Below, one piece after another: positions 1 through 10,705 of a stretch of 64,000 bases of DNA. Location: positions 51,922,843 to 51,986,842 of the forward strand of contig NC_012871.2 in NCBI RefSeq assembly GCF_000003195.3, given 5' to 3'. Under the pieces are notes generated by a model. The model saw nothing but the letters and a program-made list of their open reading frames with translations, made no database searches and had not been told where the DNA came from. The first letter of the stretch is position 1. The number at the start of each line of letters is the position of its first letter. The stretch comes from Sorghum bicolor (Eukaryota; Streptophyta; Magnoliopsida; Poales; Poaceae). The position numbers and the translations under genes are program-made.

Positions 1-960
1 ATGATGAACGAGCAGATGTCCTCAACTATGTTGTCTAAAGCACGTCCGTCCATGCGCTCTCCCGTCCCTTGCTTATATACCTGCAAAGAAAGTTTATAAA
101 CATTATATATTTTATGACTTCCAACTTTAATAGACTATTACTTATATTACCTTGTCAGGGTTCCTTGCATATCGTCCGTTTTCTCTCATGTTCACGCACA
201 AGTAATAGCCACAGAGAACAGATAAGGGTGGTTGCTTCATGCACTGTATAACAAGAGAGTGGTTATTTAATTATAGTTGCAATTGTGGTCCTATGTGTAT
301 AATTTGTATTCATAATAGTAAATTTCTATACATACCGGCCAGTTATGTATAACCTCCAACGGTTGCCCTGGTCTCTTGGACTCGCACATTCCATGATTTA
401 TCTTATAGAACCTGTATGCCCTATGATCTCAAATAAAATCACCATGTTATTGTCAAATTCTCACTATGCTTAAGTATGCATGCATAGCTTTACTTACAGC
501 TCTAGCAGTTTGATGAATGGAGCATAGCTTTCTTTCAGGTAATTTGTGGAGTCTAGTACCAACACCCTTCCCTCCTTGGGATAAATGATGAAGCATATCC
601 AGTGGTTCCTGCTCGAATTAAATCTATGATGCATTTATGCATTAGAATAGTTTAGATAGATATTTGTAAACTCACACTTACCCAAAGTGGCACGGGGCCA
701 CCACCGCTTTCCTGTCTTGAAACTTTATTAGTGAATGTCCAATGTAGAAGGCGTATTTGGCTTCAAAATCAAGTTTCAACTTTCGGAGTTTCTCATCCTG
801 TTCTGCACCTTCCAAACTCTGTACCTCTATGCTGTCATTCCCGATCCGGAATGTGTGCCGATCTTCGGCTATATATATTGGGCAGAGATAGGCATTCCTT
901 TCTTCGACACAATAATTAAAGTCCAAACCAAAATACAAATCTTGTTGATCCTATAACATT
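1..960 (-). other. Exons encoding the C48 (Ulp1/SUMO-protease-like) catalytic domain
   Basis: I read five exons by splice sites and phase: 960-682, 608-498, 420-336, 243-151 and 80 to beyond 1. Each has an AG acceptor and GT donor, and joining them keeps one frame. Catalytic positions of the C48 family are visible: His in GNHWICF (at the 682/608 junction), Asp in VLVLDSTNY (608-498 exon), and Cys in VLCGYYLC (243-151 exon). C48 proteases cleave ubiquitin-like proteins such as SUMO; in CACTA proteins the substrate is not known. The final visible exon encodes VYKQGTGERMDGRALDNI and continues off the edge. Apart from one TAG near 950, these exons look undamaged, in contrast to the decayed transposase genes. 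The gene call rests on my manual splicing. Confidence 0.75.
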
Positions 961-3599
961 CTGCAAGACAGAAGCATGTCAGATATTGAAAATTGATCCA
1001 ACTACAATGTGTGTAACTATGTAACACTTACAATGTAAATGTTGTTACGATCTGTACATCTAGCATCTCGTGGTTCATCAGTGCCCACATGTCATCAAAA
1101 GTAAGCATGCATTTGTCAGTACTCTGGCTAAGAAATGCTATTTGTGGTATGCACATGCTTATGGTGTCGATACCAGCAGAAGAGGCTCTCATGTACCAGT
1201 CATGAAACCTTATTATACCACTTGGTTTCTTCATAAGTTTGGTCCGACTGAGTAGAGGCTTTCCCCACACGTACTTTTTGGGGATATGGTTATAGTCTTC
1301 TACAGTTGGCACCTTGAATTTGACAGGAGTTATGACGTTAGGCGCCGGCACCTCTAACTTTGCTAGCTCAGAAATCTCATGCTCTTGTACTGTGGGTTTT
1401 GAAGCAATGCGTGACAAAAATCTCACTTGCCCAGCTGATTTTTTTCTTTGGCTCGTATGGTGGAATCAACTTGGGTATCAGAAATACTTTCTTCTTTGGC
1501 ACCTTTTGTGGCTCGCTTCTTGGTTCTGGATCTTTGAGTTGTGGGGAAGGGGTGGAATTGAATGGTGGTGGAGATTGTGTTGACTGTGGGGTAGAAAGAT
1601 CATGGAGAGGAGATGGTTGATGGACAGGGAAAACATGGAGAGGTGATTCTGATGGGTTAGGAAGAGACTGGGGAGGTGAAGGCGGTGGGTTAGGAAGAGG
1701 ATCGACATGAGCTGACGACTCCTGGGTGAGTGGCATCTCTTGAGAGGGTGGTGGTGTCTCCCTTAGTTGCACGTCCCTCCGAGGCCAAATGATGAAATTG
1801 TTTATCGCATGTCTTAGTTTCAAAATGTCCTCGAGACCAGGGATGTCTAAAATCTCGTCCTCATATCCTTGGACCACGGTTGATACCTCTACTCTGCATT
1901 AGACTTTAGGAATGTCAGCACCATGGTATTTAGGTCCACCTGGGATCACTTTGCCCGTGGCTACTTCCCTTGTACGATGATTGTTAATCCCATATCTTAT
2001 GACAAGGGAGCAAGGTGTAGAAGTAACAAAGTCGTCAACTGGATAGTGATCCTTGTTTGCCGTAGATGCGACACTGCTTGGAATGATTGTTTCACTCGAT
2101 GCCACCAACGGTTGCGACACCACTGGGACTAGCTGCATTTGGGGAGCTTGAGTGCTCATCTGTTGATTTGACATGGCACTCGCTAGTTTCTGCATCAACT
2201 CAGGAGGAGGGTTTTCTAGCAACTTCCCCATCATCTCTTGGAAGTCTTTCTTAGCCTCTTCCTAAAAATAATTTGCCATTTGTTCCTTGTACCGATCACG
2301 TTTCTTATACTCATTTTTCCATTGAGGGCCGAATCCATCCTTCCATCCTTCTTTGGATGAGATGCCTCGAACACAGCCAGGATGCTCAGGGTTACCGAGG
2401 CCAACACTAAGGATGTCCCTCTCCCTTCGTGGCGTGAATTTGCCTTCCTGCTGCATGCCTGCCACTGCAAAGATGCTCTTCATTGCTTCATCAAGCATTG
2501 GGTCTTCAAAGGACACACCCGTCTCGGTTTCCTTTGGTTTTCGAGCACGGATCCAATTCGTGGACCTTTCACTGACTTGCTCGGACAGCACTGGCAACCC
2601 TACTGCCTTCTTCGCAGCCTCTTCTTGCCTCCATTTAGGAACTTGGTGCTGGTAACCACCTGTGCCTATATGGTGGTGGTACTTGTTCCTCTTTGCGAGC
2701 TGGGAGTTGGCTTCGCTCTGAGCTAAGAAGTTAGGGTCATTCCTCTGCTCTAGAAAAACAGCCCAGTGCCCTTTAGTAATCTTGTATTTGGTTGTCGGAT
2801 CCATCCCTGTCTTTGCATACTTGACATTCATCTCCGACCTCCAATTTCGGAAACTAACCGCACACTGCTTTATTGTATATGCCTTCACTAAATCTTCTAG
2901 CACATTCCTAGGAAACTGGAACCTTGTCTTAATCTTATCCCAAATTTTGATCTTATGATTATTCGACACACCGGACCAGTTCTTAACTGTGATATCAAGA
3001 AAGTCCCTCACACAGAAACCAATTGCGTTCCTGTATTTGGGTAGGGCCTCCTCTGGAGCTAGGGGCTGTCCGGTAGGGCTCACATCTGTGATGGCATATG
3101 TGTCATCTGGAAATTGGTCCAACCCTCTCTCGCCTCGTTTCAAACCTAGCCGCTTCCTCTTCCTAGACTGACATGGCCTCTCAGGGCTCGTCGTTGCGGT
3201 CGTCGGTTCCGGTGCGTCTTCGTGTGCCACTTTCTCCTGAGACATCATCTCTCTAAACTGAGACATTGCCTCCTGAGTATAGACATGTGAATCATGGGCG
3301 TGTTTATATGTAGGAACTATGAATAGAAATCATTTAATTACATAAAATCGTGAATGTTTCTAATTTACCTCATCGGCTTCTAGATTGTAATCGGGGTCAT
3401 GTGCCAATTCACGACGAGTCTTCCTCACTTCTAGATGCTCCATGTCGTCGCTAGCTTCTTGTTCGTAGGACGATCCTGATGCTTCGCCCGTTTCTACTTG
3501 TTTCGTGACCTCATGATCTTGTTCCATAGGGTCGGATGACCCTTCTACTTGCTCCGTGGGTTGGGACTACAGTGCTTCGTCCTTGTGCGGAGAACTCAT
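1..3599 (-). pseudogene. TNPA-like (Transposase_24) protein fused to C48 cysteine protease, CACTA-encoded, broken
   Basis: Second gene of the CACTA region, running off the left edge. Exon 1 starts at ATG 3599 and ends at a GT donor after 3369. Exon 2 (3272 to about 1032) opens after a CAG acceptor in the same phase. It carries the Transposase_24 (PF03004) core with KIWDKIKTRFQFP and KITKGHWAVFLEQR, then a low-complexity Pro/Ser stretch and the segment IIRFHDWYMRA typical of plant CACTA proteins. Later exons encode a C48 protease domain, listed separately. Premature stops lie in exon 1 (TAG in its first 15 codons), at about 2262 (TAG), 1899 (TAA) and about 950 (TAG). There is also a frame change at an A-run near 1435. 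TNPA-type proteins bind subterminal repeats; the protease role in these elements is unknown. Translation of a full protein is unlikely in this copy. Confidence 0.8.
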
Positions 3600-3639
3600 C
3601 GCAGAAATCTATGTAATTTATGCATAAAATTAAATTTAT

Positions 3640-4015
3640 GTATAAAAATAAATTTATGTATAAAATTAAATTTATGTATCTTGGGGTATATACACTAATA
3701 TATCATACACTAACATATACACTAATACATACACAAAGAGATTAAATTTGCATACACTAATACACTAACATATTATAAAACATAAAATTAAATTTATGTA
3801 TCATGGGGTACATACACTAATATATCATACACTAACATATACACTACTACATATATAAAGAGATTAAATTTACATACACTAATACACTAACATATATTAT
3901 AAAACATAAATTTAAATTTATGTAGGGTATATACACTAATATATTAAATGATTTACAAAGAGATTATAACAAAAATATAAAATTAAATTTACATATACAC
4001 TAATACATATACAAA
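3640..4015. repeat. AT-rich tandem repeat, about 123-bp period, about 3 copies
   Basis: Three imperfect copies begin near 3663, 3785 and 3909. Each contains AATTTATGTA, ATACACTAATATAT, an AAAGAGATT block and ATACACTAATAC. The array lies just upstream of the TNPA-like start codon, probably in its leader or first intron. No coding potential is seen. Confidence 0.75.
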
Positions 4016-4200
4016 GATAAATAATAACAAGTATTTATAAAATAATAACTATGAATAAAATCACATGTAAAAGACATAATAATATTCCCTGATTTTATTT
4101 TTATTTTTCTGATTTTTATAATTTTCTGCTGTTTTTTACGGTTTTATTCAATTTTTCATAAAAAATAAATTGTTAAAGTAAAAAAATCCCAGCCCAATAG

Positions 4201-4640
4201 GCCCAGCGGGCCGTCACTCCCTCTCCCTTCTCTCCCTCTCTCTGGCAGGTGGGCCCCACCTATCGGGGTCGTCCTCTACCTCCAGCCGCCGCCACCACCG
4301 CACCGCCCCTACCACCACCACCACCACACACCGCACCAGCCCCTTTCTCTTCCACCACCGCCACCGCGGTCGCCCCATCCCCTTCCACCACCACCACCGC
4401 GGCCGCCCCCCTTCCTCGTCCGGTGCAGCGCCACCACCGCGCCCCCACCACAGCCGCCGCCATGTCGAGGATGCGCAGGGAGAGAGAGAGAAAGAGAGCG
4501 AGGAGGACTGGCTCACCGCAGTGTGGCGTCGGTGTCGAGGGAGGAGGAGAGGCTCACCGCGGGATGGCGTCGATGGCGGCGATGCTGGTGGAAAATTTCG
4601 ACAGTCTGTCGGCTTAGTTTGAATGAACAGGGCGCCAGAC
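4201..4640 (-). other. GC-rich leader of the TNPA-like gene
   Basis: An abruptly GC-rich stretch with CCACCACC and CCGCCGCC tracts lies between the AT-rich repeat and the TATA box at 4673-4682. On the minus strand it would be 5' untranslated leader. The open frames here (for example 4249-4617) are low-complexity Pro/Ala/Thr or Gly/Arg translations of triplet repeats, and I do not call them genes. Confidence 0.5.
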
Positions 4641-4672
4641 TTAGAAAATTTTCAGGCGGAGGAGACCGAGGG

Positions 4673-4682
4673 TTATATATAT
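4673..4682 (-). promoter_or_regulatory. Probable TATA box of the TNPA-like gene
   Basis: The minus strand reads AATATATATAACC directly between the subterminal repeat block (4690-4800) and the GC-rich leader. The TNP2 gene shows the same arrangement at 21189-21198, with repeats then a TATA box then a leader. Confidence 0.5.
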
Positions 4683-4689
4683 TGGCATT

Positions 4690-4800
4690 AGTACTTGCGG
4701 TTGTCATAGTCAACCGCCTGTAGAAATTATTTCTACAGGCAATTGGCTAAGACAACCGCTAGTACTAATGCAGTACTGGCGGTTCACTCAAAGGGCCGCC
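4690..4800. repeat. CACTA subterminal-type inverted repeats
   Basis: Short inverted repeats with GGTTGTCATAGTCAACCGCC and AGGCAATTGGCTAAGACAACC cores separated by TAGAAATTATTTCTA, plus a TAGTACT pair. They closely resemble the repeats at 21199-21440 near the element terminus. In CACTA elements such motifs are binding sites for the TNPA-type protein. Their position between two genes of the region is unusual. Confidence 0.65.
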
Positions 4801-5771
4801 TGTATAAATGTATTTTTAGTTTATTTAAAATTTTCCTTATATATATTTTTAGAAATTATTTAAATGATTCAAAAAATCATATCTTAAAAAATATTTGTCC
4901 TAAATTAGTGAATAAATTTTTGTTGTGCTCCTCTTGACCAGATACACATGTTAAAAATATGAAATTTCATGTTTGAGATACTTTTATATGCAGCTTTATT
5001 TAAAATGATTTAAATTGAATATGCCTCATATCTTGTTTAATACATAAATAATTCTAGAAATACCAGAAAAATGTAAATCCAATTTTGTTAGTTTTATTGT
5101 AGTGTGTAAATGCTATGAAAAATACATTCCTTTGTGCAATTTATCGTTGACAATATAAATATGAGAAGCCCATATGTTTGAGCATAGTTTGGTGGAATGG
5201 CTCTTCTACGTTGTGAAGCATGTATCTTATGCCTATCTCCAAATGTCTTGAAATTTTTTTGGTAAGCTTCTGCACTCAAATGATAACCCCCCACAAGATC
5301 TTAGGATTTTCTGGTCATGCAAGCTATTATTATATTTTTCTTTGTGCCAAATGAGATAAAAAATGGTGGACTACACCTAGATCCCACTAGGTTTTTCCAC
5401 CAACCACAAGGAAGTTTTATTTCCTATGGTATATAAGACCCTGTGGAGAAGTTTGGCACCATTTGGAGTCATTTCAGGGGTAGACTTAGTTCAAGCGCTA
5501 ATTAGTGGGTGACGTCGCGCGGAAATTCAATTAAACCGGATAAAGTAACAAACCACATCTAAAAATTCCCAAACTTGGTGGATTGAACATCAACGACACT
5601 AGTAAGCCTTGGTAAAAGTTTGAGACCAATACGATATCAAAGTGTTACGACATGGTAAGTCTTAGATGTAGAAATAAGTATAGGGTCTTACATGTAGAAA
5701 TAGAGAAGGGCACATAGCATAAGGTACACATTTTATCATAAATAGATTACATGGCAAATGACAAATAAAAT
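4801..5771. other. Non-coding spacer between TNP2 and TNPA-like genes
   Basis: AT-rich DNA without a credible gene. The minus strand reads CACTACAAT from 5104, which could be a worn CACTA terminus, and CACTAGTA occurs on the plus strand at 5597-5604. Neither has a verifiable partner or target duplication. The 3' untranslated part of TNP2 should lie just left of 5772. Confidence 0.4.
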
Positions 5772-8700
5772 CTAGGCAGCTACTATTCTTCCTTGTCCAT
5801 CGTGACGCATCCAGGGCAACGAGCTCTATGGAATGCTTCGTTCAACATTCCTTATCTTTACTGGATGGTCGTCTACAAAGAGAGACATGTCACTGAACTG
5901 GTTAAATTCATCCAAGTCACATACACCATCAACTCCAATGGCTTGTTGCTTTCCAGGGAAAACTATGTGCTGTGGATGGTCCGTAATTTTCTTATTATCA
6001 TTAGGAGAGAGGACCTGCTCAACATAGAAGACCTGTGCAGCACGGTTAGCCATTATCCATGGATCATCTTTATAGCCTACCTTGCTTAGATCTAGAACTC
6101 TAATCCCATAGTTGTCCACTTTGACATGTTTGTCTTCAACCCATTGACACCGAAATACAGGGATCTGAAATATACCATAGTCTAGTTCCCATATGTCCTC
6201 AACGAAGCTAAGGTAAGTTGTTTCCTCACCAGTTTCAGAGTCTAAGGCGTCGCATCGAACACCACTATTTTGTGCCATGCTCTTTTGGTCCTTGGACTTG
6301 GTACAGAACGTGAAGCCACTAATGTCATAGGTTTGCCAAGTCGTGACCTAGCGTGATGGCCCAGATGCCAAGACCTTGATGGTGCGATCCTCGAGTGTTT
6401 CCCCATCTGGAATGTCCTGCTCCCTTAGCCATGAGGTGAACTGATTCTTATGTTCCTTCATTATCCATTCATCTGTGTGCCCATGATTATATTTTTGAAG
6501 CTCTTCAATGTGTAGATTGATCAAAGACTCCATTATCGAGAGCTGATGCAGGACGCTGTGATGTGCTTCGAGGATTGAATTGTAATCTTTTGGGACGTAT
6601 GATTTCTTTCCCATCCTACCTCTTCCATTTAGCCTACCCTCGTGTCATGACGGAGGCAAACCTATTGCAACCTGGTCTTTTAGGACCCTATTGTAGAATG
6701 GACCTCCGAACTCAATGGCCTCTTCGGTTAAGTACCCCTCTACCATAGATGCCTCTGGATGAGCACGAGTTGATACATAGCCATTTAGTATTGACATGAA
6801 ACGTTCATACGTCCACATCTCATACAAATACATGGACCCAATGCCTCTATTTGTGAAACCAAGTGCACCACAAGGTGAACTATCACATCAAAGAATGCTG
6901 AGGGAAAACACATCTCAAACTGTGACACTGTCTCCACTGCGAATTCCTTAAGACACGCCAACTCATCACGTTCAATCACCTTCTATGAGATCCTATTGAA
7001 GAAGTAGCACAACCGTGTAACTGCAACCTTTATCCACACCGGGTTTATAGCCCTAATGGCAATAGGGAGGAAAGTAGTCAGTATGACATGACAATCATGT
7101 GAGTTGTAGTTAGTGAGTGTAAGGTCTTTTATTGCCACAATACTCTGTATGCTAGAGCAGAATCCAGATGGGACTTTCAATTTCTTCAACCACACACACA
7201 TCGCATATTTCTCTTCATTATTGAGGTTGTAGCTTGCTGCCGGGAGGTGGTACTTCCTATTTTCTGGCCTAACAGGGTGAAGTTCCTTTTTTATGCCTAA
7301 CTGTACCATGTCCAAGCGTGAATTTAATCCTTCCTTTGTCTTGCCCTTCATGTCCAACAAGGTGTCAATTATGCTTTCAAACACGTTCTTCTAAACGTGC
7401 ATACCATCGATCGCGTGGCGGACGTCTAACTTTGGCTAGTATTCCAAATACTCAAAGAAAATCGACTTCTTCTTGAATGTAGCCCCTGGAGCTGGTTTGA
7501 CATTCTTTCTTGGTTTTCCATCTTTTGTCTTCTTCCCAAAAACAAATTTGAGTTTGCTGACTATGCTGAAAACTCTTTGGCCATTAATGTTACCTGATGG
7601 AGCAGTAGTCTGTAGTTCACTATTATTATCAAAGTACTTATCCATCTTTTTCAGCCGGTACCTGTGTCCTTTTGATAAGAAGCATCTGTGCCTCATGTAC
7701 ACTATCTTCTTAGATGCAGTTAGGGACATGTAAGCGGTGTCATCTATGCATACCACACAACCAAGCTTTCCCTTGAACTGCCCTGATAATATAAAGAGAG
7801 CTGGGTAGTCATTGATCGTAATAAAGATAATTGCTATCAGTGTGAATGATTCTTTGCGGTACTCGTACAACATTTGAACACCTGTTTCCCACAGTATCTT
7901 CATGTCCTGCATTAAGGGCTCCAAGAAAACATCCATATCATCTCCAGGTTGTGTAGGTCCAGAGATAAGGATGGTTAGTAAAAAGTACTTTCGCTTCTAC
8001 ATCAACCATGGAGGGAGGTTGTAGATGGTGAGGATCACTGGCCATGTACTGTGCTTGCTGCTCCTCTCAACAAATGGTTTCATTCCATCAATACTCAGTG
8101 CGAACCTAACATTCCTTGGTTCATTAGCAAAGTCCTTGTGGTTTTCATTGAAATCTTTCCACTGCTGGCCATCGGCTGGGTGCCGAAGCTTCCCATCGTC
8201 TTTGTGCTCATCAGAAGCATGCCAGCTCATAAGTTGGGCATCCTCTGGGTTAGCAAACAAACACCTCAATCGATCGATCACAGCAAGCTACCACATTACC
8301 AAAGCAGGAATCTTTTTCTGCACATAATAGTCTACTTCTTCCTTTTCTTTGCCGGTGGGTTTCGAACTACTCTTCTAGGTCTTTTCTTGGGCCTTCTTTC
8401 ATTTGTTCCCTTAGGCACAGAGGCAACACACTCTTCCTCTATGTAGTCTTTATTTGCCTTGTACCTACTTGCACCACACTTGGGACAGCTGTCCAAGTCC
8501 CGATAATCATCGCCTCGATATAGGATACAGTGATTTCTACAAGCGTGGATCTTCTCAACACCCATTGTGAGTGGGCTGTTTAGCTTCTTTGCATAATATG
8601 TGTTAGCAGGCACTTTGTTATCCTTAGGAAGCATGTCTGCGGTAATGCTTAAGAACGCATCAAAGCCAGCATCAGAAAGACCATATCTAGCTTTGCACAC

Positions 8701-8906
8701 CAACAACATTAGCACAGACCGCAGCGTCGTGAACTCTTTAGTGCAACCCTTAGACTCATCATATAAAGGTTCTTCTGCTGCCTTCATTAGGGCCTCCATA
8801 CCTTTCATGAAGAACACTGATGGATCTTCCGCATGACGACGCAACATTGCATCTAGAAATTTTGCATCTTCCGCAGCCATGTTAGTTTCGGTGCCATCTT
8901 CATTTC

Positions 8907-10546
8907 TGTTGACGGTCCTTAAGTATCAAATTTAATTATCAAATAAACAAAGAAAAGGATCCAAATGAAATCAACATCTAGACTTAGGGTTTTATCTGAC
9001 AGAATTCCATGAGTTTTGGTGTTTGTCTATTTCTGCAGGGGGTTATCAGGAAATACGGAAGAAAGGCCCACACGTCGGGATTACATAGAGATATCAACGT
9101 GCCGCACAATTATCTTACATCTAGAAGACTCCAGAAGCCACGAGAACGAAGCGGAGGCGAAACGGGGCCTGGCCCTAGGCGCCCGCCCAGGAGACCAGGG
9201 CGCCCGCCCCCTTACAGAGTCCAATCAGGACACTCTTTCGGGATCAATCTCCACCGACCTAAAGGATCAAGGATAACCGTTCAATCAATGTCGGTTTGAT
9301 CCAACGGCCCATATTCACTTGGAGGGACTATAAAAGCAGACCCCCTGGCCCCTGGAGGAGAGATCCTCTCAACCCTAATTCATTATTCTCAAGGGAGAAG
9401 AAGCCTCTGATCAAGCCTAGAGCCACCACATCAATTAGACATCTAGATTAGCATAGCTACATAGGATTAGAACTAGAAGGAGTCAATCTTCGATTGGTTT
9501 CTGGATCTGTCATGAGGATTCTTGGTAATTCTCTAATTGTTCATCTTTGTTCTTCAATATTATGAATATGACTTTGTTCTACTTCAACATATTGCTTATG
9601 CCTTTGCTCTACTTGTTTATATTTAAGATTATATTGTTCTTAGTTTATCATGGTTATATACTTGGCTTAGTTAGATTGGATCTATATACATGTTTAGGAT
9701 CGTATAGCGTTTATCCATCGGATCCATGGGTAAATGATAGATATTGTGTAGGCGTGGTGCTTATACCGTATTTATCTGCGATTGTACCCAATATGCCAGA
9801 TCGTGGGGTAGTTCGTGATAGTGACAGCTTCATTGATTCTTATATAGTCCCCCTCTCGTGTATTGGGCTGGCAGAGCAACATTATTACAGGGGAGTGATT
9901 ACGATGTTTCTCATATTCCTTGCTAATATCACTATGCATGGGCGTAATCTTGTCTTACAATGATTGGTAAGTGTGCTTGCACTAACTATGATAATGCTAG
10001 ACTGTATAGTTGAGAATAACTTAGGAAATATTCTTGTAGTTCGTTCTAATACCATGCTAATGACTTGCTAGAATATCTAATTGAGGTGCTTATCATATTT
10101 ATATGTGGCTAAGTTATGCTGATCAGATTAATTATCTTTGTCACTATTCATTACTTTATATATCCTTTATGTGACACTTATCCCTGTATGAAAGAGTTAG
10201 ATAAATGTTCTCAATTATGCATGCAATGATAGATACTCAATCTCATATTCCATTCTATAATCAATATTGATGGTTACTAATCCCTTCCCAGTGGTAAAAT
10301 ATAAATAACGATACCTGCAATACTTCCCGGTTAAAATGCTACATCGGTATTAATCTGTGCGGTTGCAGATCCCATTCATTATTTATTTAGATGAGCAATT
10401 GCATATTTCAATACCGCGTCTCTCATGTCATGCTGGGGATGACAACTTGGCTTAAGTGGTATAAGGGATAGGTTTGGCATTTTTGACACCGTTATCAGAA
10501 TTAGAAAATTGTCTACTTTTGGTAGTGATGTTAAGAATACCCAACA
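8907..10546 (+). repeat. 5' LTR of the Gag-PR-PR element
   Basis: 1640 bp, TGTTGACGG...CCAACA. A TATA box CTATAAAAG lies at about 9328. The left part carries the GGGCGCCCGCCC motif twice, compared with one copy in the 3' LTR. The right half contains an open frame (9547-9963) also seen in the other LTR; I treat it as non-genic. Confidence 0.93.
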
Positions 10547-10554
10547 AGCATTTT

Positions 10555-10572
10555 TGGCGCCGTTGCCGGAGA
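10555..10572 (+). other. Primer-binding site
   Basis: TGGCGCCGTTGCCGGAGA starts 8 bases after the 5' LTR. This is the site used by Athila-type gypsy elements, usually assigned to tRNA-Asp. It differs by one base from the site of the element at 25621-36437. Confidence 0.85.
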
Positions 10573-10705
10573 AGGTTGATTACTAATCAAGAATGGATAT
10601 AGAATTTTGAGTCATCATTCGCATCACTAATATGATTGAGCTTATCAATTCTCTCATACAGTTTTACTCCGATATTTTTCTATTTTATCTTATGCAGGGT
10701 AATGT

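Noticed and set aside
4249..4617. Open frames in the CCACCACC-rich stretch
   Set aside because: Low-complexity translation of triplet repeats in the leader, with overlapping frames on both strands and no domain.
5597..5604. CACTAGTA on the plus strand as the left terminus of the TNP2-bearing CACTA element
   Set aside because: Only eight bases match the terminus at 21475, and the next bases diverge. No subterminal repeats lie inside it, and no matching 3-bp duplication is seen.
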